Shown: one piece after another, positions 27,601 to 36,935 of the stretch
Layout: each line of letters begins with the position of its first letter
Position numbering within the stretch: position 1 is the stretch's first letter
NCBI RefSeq assembly: GCF_014897985.1
Contig: NZ_JABUZA010000041.1
Span: 1 to 41,202, forward strand
Length of the DNA stretch: 41,202 bases
From: Halomonas colorata
GTDB lineage: Bacteria > Pseudomonadota > Gammaproteobacteria > Pseudomonadales > Halomonadaceae
Reading direction: 5' to 3'
Notes under the pieces: generated by a model
Database searches by the model: none
The model's input: the letters and a program-made list of their open reading frames with translations, nothing else
What the model was told of the DNA's origin: nothing
Program-made: the position numbers and the translations under genes

Positions 27601-29361
27601 TTACGACTCCTCACTGCCGCCACTACGACCACCGGAAATAGCGGAAAGGCGAGCTGAACTTTGCTGGCCTACTTGTGGGCGCGATTTTTTAGCAAACTGG
27701 GCAAGCACTTGGTCTCTAGGGCCAAACATACTTACTTGGCCTTCTTTCATGACCAATAATTTATCCATGGACTTCAGCACGCTAGTACGATGACTAATGA
27801 CAAACAGCGTTGTACCTTCAGCTTTCAAATGGGAGATCGCCTGGCCTAGCGCACGTTCACCTGCGTCATCCAAGTTGGCATTGGGTTCATCTAACACGAC
27901 TAAAACAGGGTTTCCATACAGCGCTCGCGCCAAGCCGAGTCGCTGACGCTGGCCACCGGAAAGAGCCCCGCTGGTAGAAGATATTACGGTGTCATAACCG
28001 TTTGAAAGCTCTAACACCATCTCGTGTACGCCAGCTTTTTTCGCCGCTAAAACCACTTTTTCAGGATCTATATTGCCAAATCTGGCAATGTTTTCACTGA
28101 TAGAGCCATCAAACAATTCAATATCTTGTGGCAAATAGCCAATATAAGGGCCTAGTTCATCACGGTTATACTGATTGATCTCACCGCCATCAAGACGAAC
28201 ATCACCAACTTGGGTTGGCCATATACCTAACAGCACACGAGCCAATGTGGATTTACCGGCCGCACTAGGACCAATAATGCCGACATGCTCGCCCTTGTCC
28301 ACGCTAAAATTAATACCTCGAATGGTTGCCATACGCGTGCCCGGAGGCGCCGCAGCGACGTTTTCAATATCAATGATACCTTTAGGAGCCGGTAACGACA
28401 TACGGCGTTGATCATCGGGTATTTGGGTAAGCAAATCATTCAAGCGGCTATAGGCACCTCGCGCCGCGACAAAACCTTTCCAACCGCCGATCATCTGGTC
28501 AATTGGCGCCAGCGCACGCCCCATCAGGATGGAGCCTGCAATCATCATGCCTGGGGTCATATCACCATTAAGCACCAGAAGCGCGCCCAGGCCAAGAATC
28601 AGCGACTGAAACAATAAACGCATCACTTTGGACGTATTGGTTAACGCGCCCGCACGATCACTTGCCTGGGACTGTTTGGCCAAAAACTCATGGTGGCGCT
28701 TTGACCAGCGTCCCATGATGCCAGGTAGCATCCCCATAGCATGTAGCACTTCAGCGTTTCTTAAATTGGAGTTGGCAAGATTTTGCGCCTGAATTTGCTC
28801 ACTGTTGGCTTCTGCTAACAGGCCTTTTGTTGATTTTTCATTTACCAAGGCAAGTACGAATAAAATGATGCCCGCACATGTAGCAAAGACACCTAGCCAA
28901 GGATGAAAAATAAACAAAATACCAAGATAGATAGGCACCCAAGGCGCATCAAAAAAGGCAAACAGCCCGTTGCCCGTTAAAAATTGACGCAAACTCGTTA
29001 AGTCGCTTAATGGCTGAGCGCTCGGAGTCCCTTGAGCGACTAGGCTGCGCCGGAACATGGCGCTGTACAGGCGATGATTGATAGTTGTATCTAATCGGTT
29101 ACCGATACGTACCAGCATCCGAGACCTTACAAGCTCCAACCCTCCCATCACCATAAAAAGAAATACGACAACCAGTGTGAGCATAACCAGAGTATCGAAG
29201 CTTTGCGTGGTTAGTACGCGATCATAAACCTGGAGCATATACATCGGGGGTACGAGCATCAGCAGATTAACAAACATACTGAAAAAGCCCACCGATACAA
29301 ACGAACCTTTACAAGCGCGGAGTGCACGCTGCAGATCCGTTGCTTCCTGTTGCTTTGCCAT
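27601..29361 (-). CDS. Type I secretion ABC transporter, PrtD/RsaD type
   Basis: 586 residues: a six-helix ABC exporter domain (about 25-320), then an ATPase with Walker A GPSAAGKST (364-372), signature LSGGQRQRLG (about 465) and Walker B VLVVLDEPNAN (about 485). There is no N-terminal C39 or C39-like extension, which is the PrtD/RsaD/LipB class handling RTX proteases, lipases and S-layer proteins with C-terminal signals. It is the first gene of the exporter operon and sits 152 nt downstream of the nucleotidase gene, separated by a hairpin. The ribosome-binding site is weak (GGTGA). Candidate cargos in the window are the S-layer protein, the nucleotidase and the nuclease. Confidence 0.95.
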   Translation of the reverse strand: MAKQQEATDLQRALRACKGSFVSVGFFSMFVNLLMLVPPMYMLQVYDRVLTTQSFDTLVMLTLVVVFLFMVMGGLELVRSRMLVRIGNRLDTTINHRLYSAMFRRSLVAQGTPSAQPLSDLTSLRQFLTGNGLFAFFDAPWVPIYLGILFIFHPWLGVFATCAGIILFVLALVNEKSTKGLLAEANSEQIQAQNLANSNLRNAEVLHAMGMLPGIMGRWSKRHHEFLAKQSQASDRAGALTNTSKVMRLLFQSLILGLGALLVLNGDMTPGMMIAGSILMGRALAPIDQMIGGWKGFVAARGAYSRLNDLLTQIPDDQRRMSLPAPKGIIDIENVAAAPPGTRMATIRGINFSVDKGEHVGIIGPSAAGKSTLARVLLGIWPTQVGDVRLDGGEINQYNRDELGPYIGYLPQDIELFDGSISENIARFGNIDPEKVVLAAKKAGVHEMVLELSNGYDTVISSTSGALSGGQRQRLGLARALYGNPVLVVLDEPNANLDDAGERALGQAISHLKAEGTTLFVISHRTSVLKSMDKLLVMKEGQVSMFGPRDQVLAQFAKKSRPQVGQQSSARLSAISGGRSGGSEES

Positions 29362-29421
29362 GGAGGGGTCACCGTTGAATCAAAGAAGTCACGCGAAGAT
29401 TAATCGCGGCAGCATAACAGA

Positions 29422-29448
29422 AACGCCCCTGCCAGGGGTAGGGGCGTT
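29422..29448 (-). terminator. Hairpin terminator between nucleotidase and exporter operon
   Basis: A 9-bp stem AACGCCCCT/AGGGGCGTT with a 9-nt loop. The minus-strand 3' side continues TCTGTTAT, a short T-rich tract. It would end the nucleotidase transcript before the ABC transporter gene. Confidence 0.7.
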
Positions 29449-29513
29449 ATGGGAACTTAGTAATGCCAAACTGGAATGTCTATAACCTTTCTACTACAAG
29501 GCCATAGAAACTA

Positions 29514-31850
29514 TTACCCGAACAGCAACAGGCTTTCGTCGGACTCGGTAAAACCAATCATTACAGCAGCTTTATCTGCACCGCTATCTAGTTCACTAAG
29601 CCAATATTGCTTGCCTGCTAAGTCCGCTTGTCTTTCGAGCACGTTCGAATACATTAGTTCAATAAAGGCTTCATTTTGAATATCGTTGTGCTGCTCGGTA
29701 AACTCATCTGACAAGATTAAGTTTTCGGCAATATCGCTAAGGCTTGCTGATTGGTTCACATCAAGCCAGTAGCCCAGCCCCTTACCATCAGCCTCGCGAT
29801 CAAAAGCAGCATTATACAACCGTAATAGTGGATCAACAGGGTTACTGAATACGGCATCATCACGTATCGCAAGATTCTGAATGCGCAGATCCTCACTGGC
29901 AGACGTTTCGGCTTCGCTGAAAGGGGTTTCACTGAACATGGCCCCCATATATTCGGCAAAAGCGTCTTGCTCTGTGCCTTTTTCAGCAAAGTCAAACTTG
30001 CCTTCTAGATCATAGCTATCCACTAGATCAATGCGATCAACATAGCGATTTTCTAGCGGGTAGCCATCGCCGCCATCTGCCATAAACCCTAGCGTAACTA
30101 CTTTAACCGTTTCCTCTGCGCTTCCAACTAAACGACCATTCGCAGCCAATACATCGTGCACGCCACCCTCTTCGTTAACAATAATGGCGTTTTGAATGCG
30201 CTCGCCGGCTGGCAGACTCCAATCATAGCTGTACTGTATGCCACCCACCTGAGCAAACTGACCAGCTGTTATATTCGGTGCAGCAGCGGCTACTGCATGC
30301 TCAAGTACGTCCAATAGCGTACCGCGTGAAAGAGTCAAAATGGCCAAATCATTATTGAACCGCAAGGCGGAAGCGGCATCTAGCTGAGAAACACCGCCTT
30401 CAGGCTTGCCAATCGCAGAATTACCAGACGGGGCCTGGTAGCTAGGTGCGCTGTCGCCACCTTGGACGACTACATCACCAATGGCCTCGCGGATACCGCC
30501 ACCATTTTTGAACGAAACCATTACCTCATCATCAAGCTGGCGGGCATACCAAAGATTGGCATCAGCCGTCAGGTTTCCCAGGTTGGTCTCTTCGGTACGT
30601 ACAGCACCACGTTCACCCACCAGATAAACGTCTGTAAGACCCAGGATATTTCCATCCTGATCGGCCACAAAATCACCTACTGCGCCGACTAAATCCTGGG
30701 CGATTTGCCCTTTGGTGCCTTCAGCAAAAGCGGCTTCCAGGCTACCCCATAGCGCCTCAACCTGTTCATCAGTCGAAGCAAACACGCCCGATGTGTCCTG
30801 TTCGATAGAATCGGCGATAATATGGCCATTCTCGTCAAAATCAACAACTAGCTGTGCGACGTAGCGCCAACCGGCATCGGTATTAACGACAACAACGTCA
30901 TTGCCAGAAGCATCTTTAGTAAGAATCGGGTAGGTGTCATAAGGCTCACCGGCACCGGGGAATAGCCCGCGTTCAATGTCTGCCTCATTGGCCAATAGCG
31001 AATCTGAACCACCCGCAATAATAATATCGACTCCATCCAGCAGGGTTGCCAGTTCTTCTTCGAACTGAATTTGCTGGAGATGCGCACTGAGAATGATTTT
31101 ATTAACGCCCTGGGCTTCAAGATCATCAATCACAGGCTGAATGATATTCGCCAAGGCTTGCATATCGTTGCTGCCACCTGAAAGTACGTCCACACCACCG
31201 ATCGACGAAATACTTTCAAGAATTTGCGTGGTAACACCGATAATCCCAATTTGCTCACCTCCCCGCTCAGCAATCACCGCGGGAGCTAGCTTGGGCTTAT
31301 TCGCGCCAGCTAATACCTCTTCCAGGGTTGTCTGGAAAGCCTCGTGAGAGAAAATCTCGTTAGTGGCTAAGCCACTTAGGGCCGCATCGCCAGAGAAATC
31401 AAGATTTGCAGAAATATAAGGGAACTGCGCACCGAGCCATGCCACATCCGATGCGTTTTCACCATTCACTACAGGCGCAAGCATGTCGGCAATCAGGCCG
31501 GTTCCAAGATCAAACTCATGATTGCCTAGAGTAACCGCGGCTGCATTGACCAAGTCCATCAGCAGGGACTCAACCCGCCCTGAGGCGGCAGTGATACCAC
31601 TCATTGAGCCTGATTCTAAACCGTAAACATCCTCAACTGCTGTTTGAAAAGCAGCTTGCAAACTAGCCTCAGAGGCAGCGCTTAAGTAAGGGCCAGGTAA
31701 CACTAAATCACCCGAACTTATAAAAAGAGAGTTGACGTACTGATCTTCCAGATGATCGACAATAGAAATAAAGTTCGGGGCGTTAAGCAAATCCCCGCCC
31801 CCTCCTTCCATATCGGCTGCATGCAGTAGTTGAAGTTGGTAATTACTCAT
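29514..31850 (-). CDS. Secreted 5'-nucleotidase/metallophosphatase with C-terminal DUF4214 modules
   Basis: 778 residues, no Sec signal peptide. The calcineurin-like domain (about 5-340) has LLHAADMEGGGGD (Asp13), FISSGDLVLPG (Asp48), a GNHE motif (109-112) and HLQQIQFEEEL. The usual GHSH-type site is replaced by AGGSDSLLA (near 280), a variant I associate with some marine phosphatases. A 5'-nucleotidase C-terminal domain follows (about 400-600; LGNLTADANLWYAR, KNGGGIREAIGD, FMADGGDGYPL). Residues about 665-778 hold two DUF4214 modules (RLYNAAFDREADGKGLGYW, LMYSNVLERQADLAGKQYW) and end SDESLLLFG. Type I export is inferred. AAGGG precedes the ATG. The adjacent divergent gene encodes a nuclease, suggesting joint use of extracellular DNA. 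Confidence 0.88.
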   Translation of the reverse strand: MSNYQLQLLHAADMEGGGGDLLNAPNFISIVDHLEDQYVNSLFISSGDLVLPGPYLSAASEASLQAAFQTAVEDVYGLESGSMSGITAASGRVESLLMDLVNAAAVTLGNHEFDLGTGLIADMLAPVVNGENASDVAWLGAQFPYISANLDFSGDAALSGLATNEIFSHEAFQTTLEEVLAGANKPKLAPAVIAERGGEQIGIIGVTTQILESISSIGGVDVLSGGSNDMQALANIIQPVIDDLEAQGVNKIILSAHLQQIQFEEELATLLDGVDIIIAGGSDSLLANEADIERGLFPGAGEPYDTYPILTKDASGNDVVVVNTDAGWRYVAQLVVDFDENGHIIADSIEQDTSGVFASTDEQVEALWGSLEAAFAEGTKGQIAQDLVGAVGDFVADQDGNILGLTDVYLVGERGAVRTEETNLGNLTADANLWYARQLDDEVMVSFKNGGGIREAIGDVVVQGGDSAPSYQAPSGNSAIGKPEGGVSQLDAASALRFNNDLAILTLSRGTLLDVLEHAVAAAAPNITAGQFAQVGGIQYSYDWSLPAGERIQNAIIVNEEGGVHDVLAANGRLVGSAEETVKVVTLGFMADGGDGYPLENRYVDRIDLVDSYDLEGKFDFAEKGTEQDAFAEYMGAMFSETPFSEAETSASEDLRIQNLAIRDDAVFSNPVDPLLRLYNAAFDREADGKGLGYWLDVNQSASLSDIAENLILSDEFTEQHNDIQNEAFIELMYSNVLERQADLAGKQYWLSELDSGADKAAVMIGFTESDESLLLFG

Positions 31851-32126
31851 AATGAACCCTTTTTTTTAATCATTAGTGAAAAACCGCTGAAAAACAGCGT
31901 AATCACCAACAATGACGAGAAGATGACGTTTTTAAGAATCGATTATTTTGCTAAGAAAAATCACATCCATTTTCAGCGCCGCTGCGATTTTTTCTGCCAC
32001 AGCGCAAAGGTAAAAAAAGAAAATGAATATCTAGCTTCAAACAAACAGTCATTTAATTGCCATCTTGTATGAGTAGTTTCTTTTTTTCTGTCACTCAACA
32101 ACCTTATCCCCAAAAGGATTAGCAGC
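31851..32126. promoter_or_regulatory. Divergent promoter region with a candidate Pho box
   Basis: The AT-rich 276-nt region between the nucleotidase and nuclease genes. CAGTCAT-TTAA-TTGCCAT (32046-32063) matches the Pho box layout of two CTGTCAT-like heptamers 4 nt apart (6/7 and 5/7). It lies 63 nt before the nuclease ATG. The -10 expected 10 nt further on is poor (TAGTTT). A CGCTG-AAAAA-CAGCG hairpin lies near 31885-31900 in the nucleotidase leader. Phosphate control would suit both enzymes but is not shown. Confidence 0.35.
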
Positions 32127-35100
32127 ATGACAAACCTACAACTTGTTACGTCTTTGTATCGTGATTTATTACTGCGAGAACCTGATGAAGAGGGCTTAAG
32201 CTATTGGGTAGACGCACAAAATAACGGTGAGATTGACACCCTAGGTATTGCTGAAGAATTTTTGGCGAGCGATGAATTTAAAGACTTTATTCAACCCATT
32301 GTAGAGCTCTATAGCACTCATTTACTGCGCCCTGCTGACCCGGAAGGCCTAGCATACTGGGCGTCGGAATACCGCAGCGGTGTCGCACTCCAAGATATTG
32401 CTAATAATTTTAAAAACTCTGTCGAATTCACAGAAACCCTAGCTAACAAAGATCATGCTTCTTGGTTAACACAGCTATATAACGGCGTACTTAACCGCAA
32501 TCCAGATGCTGACGGTGCTAGCTACTGGATGAATATGCTGGATGCTGGGCTTACTCATGCAGAGGTCGTTGAAGAACTTATCAATAGCGACGAGGGAATT
32601 GAACAACAGCCTGCCCGTACACTGACCTCTCTACTGAGCAGATTCACGGATACTGCCGATAGTGATACGGCATCGCTACTAAACCAGTACATTGAACAAC
32701 TGGAAAGCGAAGCCCCCGAGCAACCTGGTCTCGAACAACCAGAGCCTGAGCAACCAGAGCCCGAACAACCAGAGCCCGAACAACCCGAGCCCGAACAACC
32801 CGAGCCCGAACAACCCGAGCTAGAGCCTACGCCTAAACCCGACTTTTCTCTGGGTGAGCGCTACTACCAGGGTGCCTCGGACGCTTCTGCCGCTATCGCG
32901 ATTGATGGGCGATTAATGCTGGTAGCCGATGATGAAGACCAGATCTTGCGCCTTTTCGACCGTGAAGCGGGCGGTACGCCGCTGTTAGAAGCCGACCTTA
33001 ATGAGGCGCTGGGGTTAAACGATACTCAGGAAGTTGACCTGGAAGCGGTTGCGACCTATCAGGATAAACAGTACTGGGTGGGTTCCCATGAGAGCGGTCA
33101 GCGCTCAATGATTTTTTCCACTGAGATTACAGGCGACAGCGCTGACACCTTTAATATCAACGTGACTGGTCAGTTTACCGACCTCGCCGAACAGCTAACC
33201 AACTGGGATGCCAGCAACGGGCACGGGCTAGGCGAAAACGCACTAAAACTCGAGTTAGGGATAAACGTTGAAGGTGCCGTGTTTATCGACGATACCCTTT
33301 ATCTTGGCCTGCGGGCGCCGCTAGATGATGGCTTCGCCCAACTGCTACCGGTGACCAATACTATCGATCTGGTCAATGGTAGCGTTGCACAGGCGTCTTT
33401 CGGCGAGCCCCTGCGTCTGGACCTTGACGGCCGAGCCGTACGCGCCATTGAGCAAGCCGACGATGAGGGCTACCTGATTCTGGCAGGCCCAGTAGACGAT
33501 GGCGACGAAGCTGGTTTCGGGCTCTACTTCTGGGACGGCCACCACGCCGTTCGTGAAATTGAGGGTATCGATCTCAATACCATTCCGAATGCGCTCACCG
33601 CGAAGCCCGAAGCGCTTTTCGATGTAAAAATGAGCGATGCGGGCATTTCGGCCAGCGTGCTTTTTGATAGTGGCACGGTTGATTGGTTTGATGATGGTCG
33701 CGCTTCAAAGGATCTCCCGGATAGCCAGCAGCAGTTTATTGGCACCGACATTGCTTTTGCCGCATTGCCGGATATGGCACCCCGCCCAGGCGATATAGCG
33801 GTAACGGCCGTTAGCGGCAGCGAAAAAGAGTTTCAGTTTGTGGTGTTACACGGTATCGCCGAAGGGGCGGAAATTACCTTCACGGATTCCGGCTGGACAG
33901 GTGATGGTTTCCGAGCCAATGAAGGTGCGGTGAAGTGGACAGCGCCTGCTGGCGGTGTTGCCCCAGGCACGGTAATTTCTCACACTCAAAACGCCGACCA
34001 GTTCTCTGATGCCAACAGCGCCGCGGTAGGTAATGGCAGCTTCAACCTTGCTGTGGGCGGTGATCAGGTCATCGCGTTTGTGGGCGAAGATACAGATCCT
34101 ACGTTTATCTATGCTATTCAAACCAATAGCAGCGAGTGGCAGGAAACGGCAACAAACTCCAATAACTCTGCCCTGCCGCCGGGCCTTGAAAATGGCACGA
34201 CGGCCATTGCCGTCGGCAGCGCGCGTAATGCGGCCTTTACTGCCGATGGCTACGGCACCGCCGATGCGCTTCTGGCAGCGATTGGCAATCCCGACAACTG
34301 GACATTCGAACACAGCGCCCTGCCTGATAATGCAACAACGGCATTTCGTATCGGCACGATGGAAGCGCCTTATGTGCCGGGCGAAAGCGACATTGGCCTG
34401 GCCATCACCGAGATCTGGCCAGGCCAAGCGGGGGCGGATATTACCGAAGACTGGTTTGAAATCACCAATCGCTCTGGTGACACTCTGGACTTTACTGAAT
34501 CCCCGCTCTACTACGATGACGACAGCGCCAACCCGCAAGATGCCGTGCTTATCGAAGGCCTCACCACGCTGGCACCGGGCGAATCCGCCATCGTGATCGT
34601 GGATGGCGGTATTGATGCCGTGGCCCAGTTCCGCGAGGCCTGGAGCAACATGAGTAACATCGATAGCCTTAACATTGGCTTTGCCGACAATGCCGCCGGG
34701 TTGGGCAGCGGTGGCGACGCAGTGACTCTCTGGCAAGGCGACCCGCGTATTGATGGCAACAAAGTCGCTTTTGAAGCCTACCCCGACACGTCGAAAAACG
34801 ACGCCGCTTCGTGGAACGTAGACCGCCAGGCATTCACCCAGGCAGATGAAGAAGGCGCGGCTAGCTCTTCTGCTGCTGGGGGCGATAACGGTGACATGCC
34901 CGCCCTCGCCTCTCCGGGCGTTGCAATTAAGCCAGAGCCTGAGATTACACTGATCTCGACGGTTCAGGGTGAAGGTGGCACCAGCGCGCTAGATGGTGAG
35001 AACGTCACGCTAGAAGCGATCGTTACCATGGTGACGCCCGGCATGGATGGCTTCTTCCTACAGGAAGAAGACGAAGACAACGACGATAACCCGCTGACCT

Positions 35101-36725
35101 CTGAAGGTATCTTTGTTTATACCGGAAGCGGCAGCAGCGCGTGGCTCGAGCAACTTGCCGCCGGTGATCAGATCCGTATCAGTGGGAATGTTTCTGAGTA
35201 CTTTGAAAAGACTCAGTTAACCGCGGATCAATCAAGTCTGAATATTTTGGCCCGCGAACAGCCGCTGCCTCAAAGCAAAGTCATCAAGCTGCCTTTCGGC
35301 AATAAGCAGGGGCTTGAAGCTTTTGAAGGCATGCGCATCGCTATTGAGGCCTTGGACGGCCAGCCATTAGTGGTCACCGAACTTTATGAGCTGGGGCGTT
35401 ATGGTGAAGTAACACTTTCTGCTGGCGGACGGCTTGAGCAGTTCTCTGAGGTCAATGCGCCTAGCGTGGAAGGGTATAGCGACTGGCTTAAGGATGCAGA
35501 AGCCCGCACGATCAAGATCGATGATGCCAACACCGCACAAAACCCAGACCCGATTATCTATGGCCGCAACGGTGAAGAACTCTCGGCCACCAACCCACTA
35601 CGCGGTGGCGATATGCTGGATACCCTGGAAGGTATATTGGACTTCAGTTTTGGCGAATGGAAAGTACAAAACGTCGATAGCTTAGATTTTTACGGCCCTG
35701 AGCGCCCCGCCACACCCGATGTGGATGCGTTAGGCGATGCTGAAATCAAGGTTGCATCATTCAACGTACTTAACTATTTCAATACGTTGGATGAGAATGG
35801 CAATAAAACAACGACTATTGATGGCACGGAACATTCACCGCGTGGCGCCAACAGCGCTGATGAATTTGCCCGCCAGGAAGCCAAGATCGTTAACGCCATC
35901 AATACCAGCGGTGCCGATGTCGTTGGCTTGATGGAAGTTGAAAACAATGGCTTCGGGGAAGATAGCGCCATTGCCGCCCTTGTTAATGCCTTGAATGCCG
36001 ATGCGCAAATGAAAGGTCTTGATGGCATCACATGGGCTTACAGCACACCCAAGGATACTGAAGGCAATATCGTAAGCCCGGGGAGTGATGCCATTGCGGT
36101 GGGCGTTATCTACAACAGCCAAGCTGTTTCGCCAAAAGGCGATGCCGTTACCAAAACCGATGGCGCCTTCTCAATGGCTAACCGTGCCCCGGTGATGCAA
36201 ACCTTCGAAGATGAAAACGGTGAACAGTTCTCCGTGGTTGTAAATCACTTTAAATCCAAGGGCAGCGTGGTCAACGGCGAAGCCGACATCGGCGATGGCC
36301 AGGGTAATAACAACCCCACCCGCGTTGAGGCGGCGAAAGAGCTACTCGCGTGGCTGGAAAGCAACCCCACTGGAAGTGATGATCAGGACGTCCTCATCCT
36401 GGGTGACCTGAATGCTTATGCCATGGAAGACCCCATTACGGCACTGAAAGACGCAGGGTTTGAGCTACTTGATGACGATTATAGCTACGTCTTTGATGGT
36501 TTCTGGGGATCGCTGGATCATGCGCTGGCAAGCGAGTCTCTTGCCAAGCAGGTTACCGGCACCACGACTTGGCATATCAACTCAGATGAAGCTACCGCAC
36601 TCGATTACAACACTGAGTACACCACAGAGCGCCAAGTTGAAAACTTATACGCGCCAGATCCATTTCGCAGCTCTGACCATGACCCTATTCTGGTGGGTTT
36701 AAACCTAAGTGCGGCAGAGATCTAA
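32127..36725 (+). CDS. Large secreted nuclease (ExeM/NucH-like) with N-terminal DUF4214 modules
   Basis: 1532 residues, no signal peptide, acidic. Residues 4-51, 55-105 and 111-158 are three DUF4214 modules (SLYRDLLLREPDEEGLSYW, LYSTHLLRPADPEGLAYW, LYNGVLNRNPDADGASYW). A seven-unit EQPEP-type spacer follows (198-232). Next come a DUF3616-like domain (about 240-545; AIDGRLMLVADDEDQILR), a beta domain (about 550-745), a lamin-tail-like domain (about 754-870; LAITEIWPG) and an OB-fold-like region (about 941-1060; GFFLQEEDEDNDDNPLTSEG). The C-terminus is an endonuclease/exonuclease/phosphatase domain (about 1206-1530) with SFNVLNYF, GLMEVENNG, VVVNHFKSKG, LGDLNAYAMEDP, SLDHAL and SSDHDPI. AAAGGA precedes the ATG. 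It probably degrades extracellular DNA at the cell surface. No RTX repeats or C-terminal extension follow the nuclease domain. Confidence 0.9.
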   Translation: MTNLQLVTSLYRDLLLREPDEEGLSYWVDAQNNGEIDTLGIAEEFLASDEFKDFIQPIVELYSTHLLRPADPEGLAYWASEYRSGVALQDIANNFKNSVEFTETLANKDHASWLTQLYNGVLNRNPDADGASYWMNMLDAGLTHAEVVEELINSDEGIEQQPARTLTSLLSRFTDTADSDTASLLNQYIEQLESEAPEQPGLEQPEPEQPEPEQPEPEQPEPEQPEPEQPELEPTPKPDFSLGERYYQGASDASAAIAIDGRLMLVADDEDQILRLFDREAGGTPLLEADLNEALGLNDTQEVDLEAVATYQDKQYWVGSHESGQRSMIFSTEITGDSADTFNINVTGQFTDLAEQLTNWDASNGHGLGENALKLELGINVEGAVFIDDTLYLGLRAPLDDGFAQLLPVTNTIDLVNGSVAQASFGEPLRLDLDGRAVRAIEQADDEGYLILAGPVDDGDEAGFGLYFWDGHHAVREIEGIDLNTIPNALTAKPEALFDVKMSDAGISASVLFDSGTVDWFDDGRASKDLPDSQQQFIGTDIAFAALPDMAPRPGDIAVTAVSGSEKEFQFVVLHGIAEGAEITFTDSGWTGDGFRANEGAVKWTAPAGGVAPGTVISHTQNADQFSDANSAAVGNGSFNLAVGGDQVIAFVGEDTDPTFIYAIQTNSSEWQETATNSNNSALPPGLENGTTAIAVGSARNAAFTADGYGTADALLAAIGNPDNWTFEHSALPDNATTAFRIGTMEAPYVPGESDIGLAITEIWPGQAGADITEDWFEITNRSGDTLDFTESPLYYDDDSANPQDAVLIEGLTTLAPGESAIVIVDGGIDAVAQFREAWSNMSNIDSLNIGFADNAAGLGSGGDAVTLWQGDPRIDGNKVAFEAYPDTSKNDAASWNVDRQAFTQADEEGAASSSAAGGDNGDMPALASPGVAIKPEPEITLISTVQGEGGTSALDGENVTLEAIVTMVTPGMDGFFLQEEDEDNDDNPLTSEGIFVYTGSGSSAWLEQLAAGDQIRISGNVSEYFEKTQLTADQSSLNILAREQPLPQSKVIKLPFGNKQGLEAFEGMRIAIEALDGQPLVVTELYELGRYGEVTLSAGGRLEQFSEVNAPSVEGYSDWLKDAEARTIKIDDANTAQNPDPIIYGRNGEELSATNPLRGGDMLDTLEGILDFSFGEWKVQNVDSLDFYGPERPATPDVDALGDAEIKVASFNVLNYFNTLDENGNKTTTIDGTEHSPRGANSADEFARQEAKIVNAINTSGADVVGLMEVENNGFGEDSAIAALVNALNADAQMKGLDGITWAYSTPKDTEGNIVSPGSDAIAVGVIYNSQAVSPKGDAVTKTDGAFSMANRAPVMQTFEDENGEQFSVVVNHFKSKGSVVNGEADIGDGQGNNNPTRVEAAKELLAWLESNPTGSDDQDVLILGDLNAYAMEDPITALKDAGFELLDDDYSYVFDGFWGSLDHALASESLAKQVTGTTTWHINSDEATALDYNTEYTTERQVENLYAPDPFRSSDHDPILVGLNLSAAEI
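32718..32822 (+). repeat. 15-bp tandem repeat coding for EQPEP units
   Basis: Seven in-frame 15-nt units within the nuclease gene encode EQPGL, five EQPEP, then EQPEL. Later units are near-identical at DNA level (GAACAACCCGAGCCC). The spacer is likely a stiff, acidic stalk and may vary in length between strains by slippage. Confidence 0.9.
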
Positions 36726-36773
36726 ACCGTACTTGTAATCTAAACAGTACTTGCAATCTAAACAGTATCGAAA
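36720..36773 (+). repeat. Three 18-bp direct repeats spanning the nuclease stop codon
   Basis: Copies ATCTAAACCGTACTTGTA, ATCTAAACAGTACTTGCA and ATCTAAACAGTATCGAAA lie end to end. The first contains the TAA stop, and each further copy repeats an in-frame TAA. Function unknown; it is possibly a slippage product. Confidence 0.8.
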
Positions 36774-36785
36774 CGTTCGCTATCG

Positions 36786-36815
36786 ATGGTCTCCGCTTGC
36801 GGGGGCCATTTTTTA
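36786..36815 (+). terminator. Terminator of the nuclease gene
   Basis: A stem ATGGTCTCC/GGGGGCCAT (two G-U pairs) with a 6-nt loop is followed by TTTTTTAT on the plus strand, before the phosphomannomutase gene. Confidence 0.8.
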
Positions 36816-36935
36816 TGCCTCGAATAGCGCCCCAAACACAGGTAATGCATGGCCCCGGCTTTACAGCGTGTTAAATTCATTGCATAAACTTATACGCTTA
36901 CTCATCACATCTGCTTTTAACCTTGGAGAAACACG

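Noticed and set aside
33846..34736. 296-codon open frame on the minus strand
   Set aside because: Antisense to the nuclease gene, whose domains on the plus strand are clear; no recognisable motifs.
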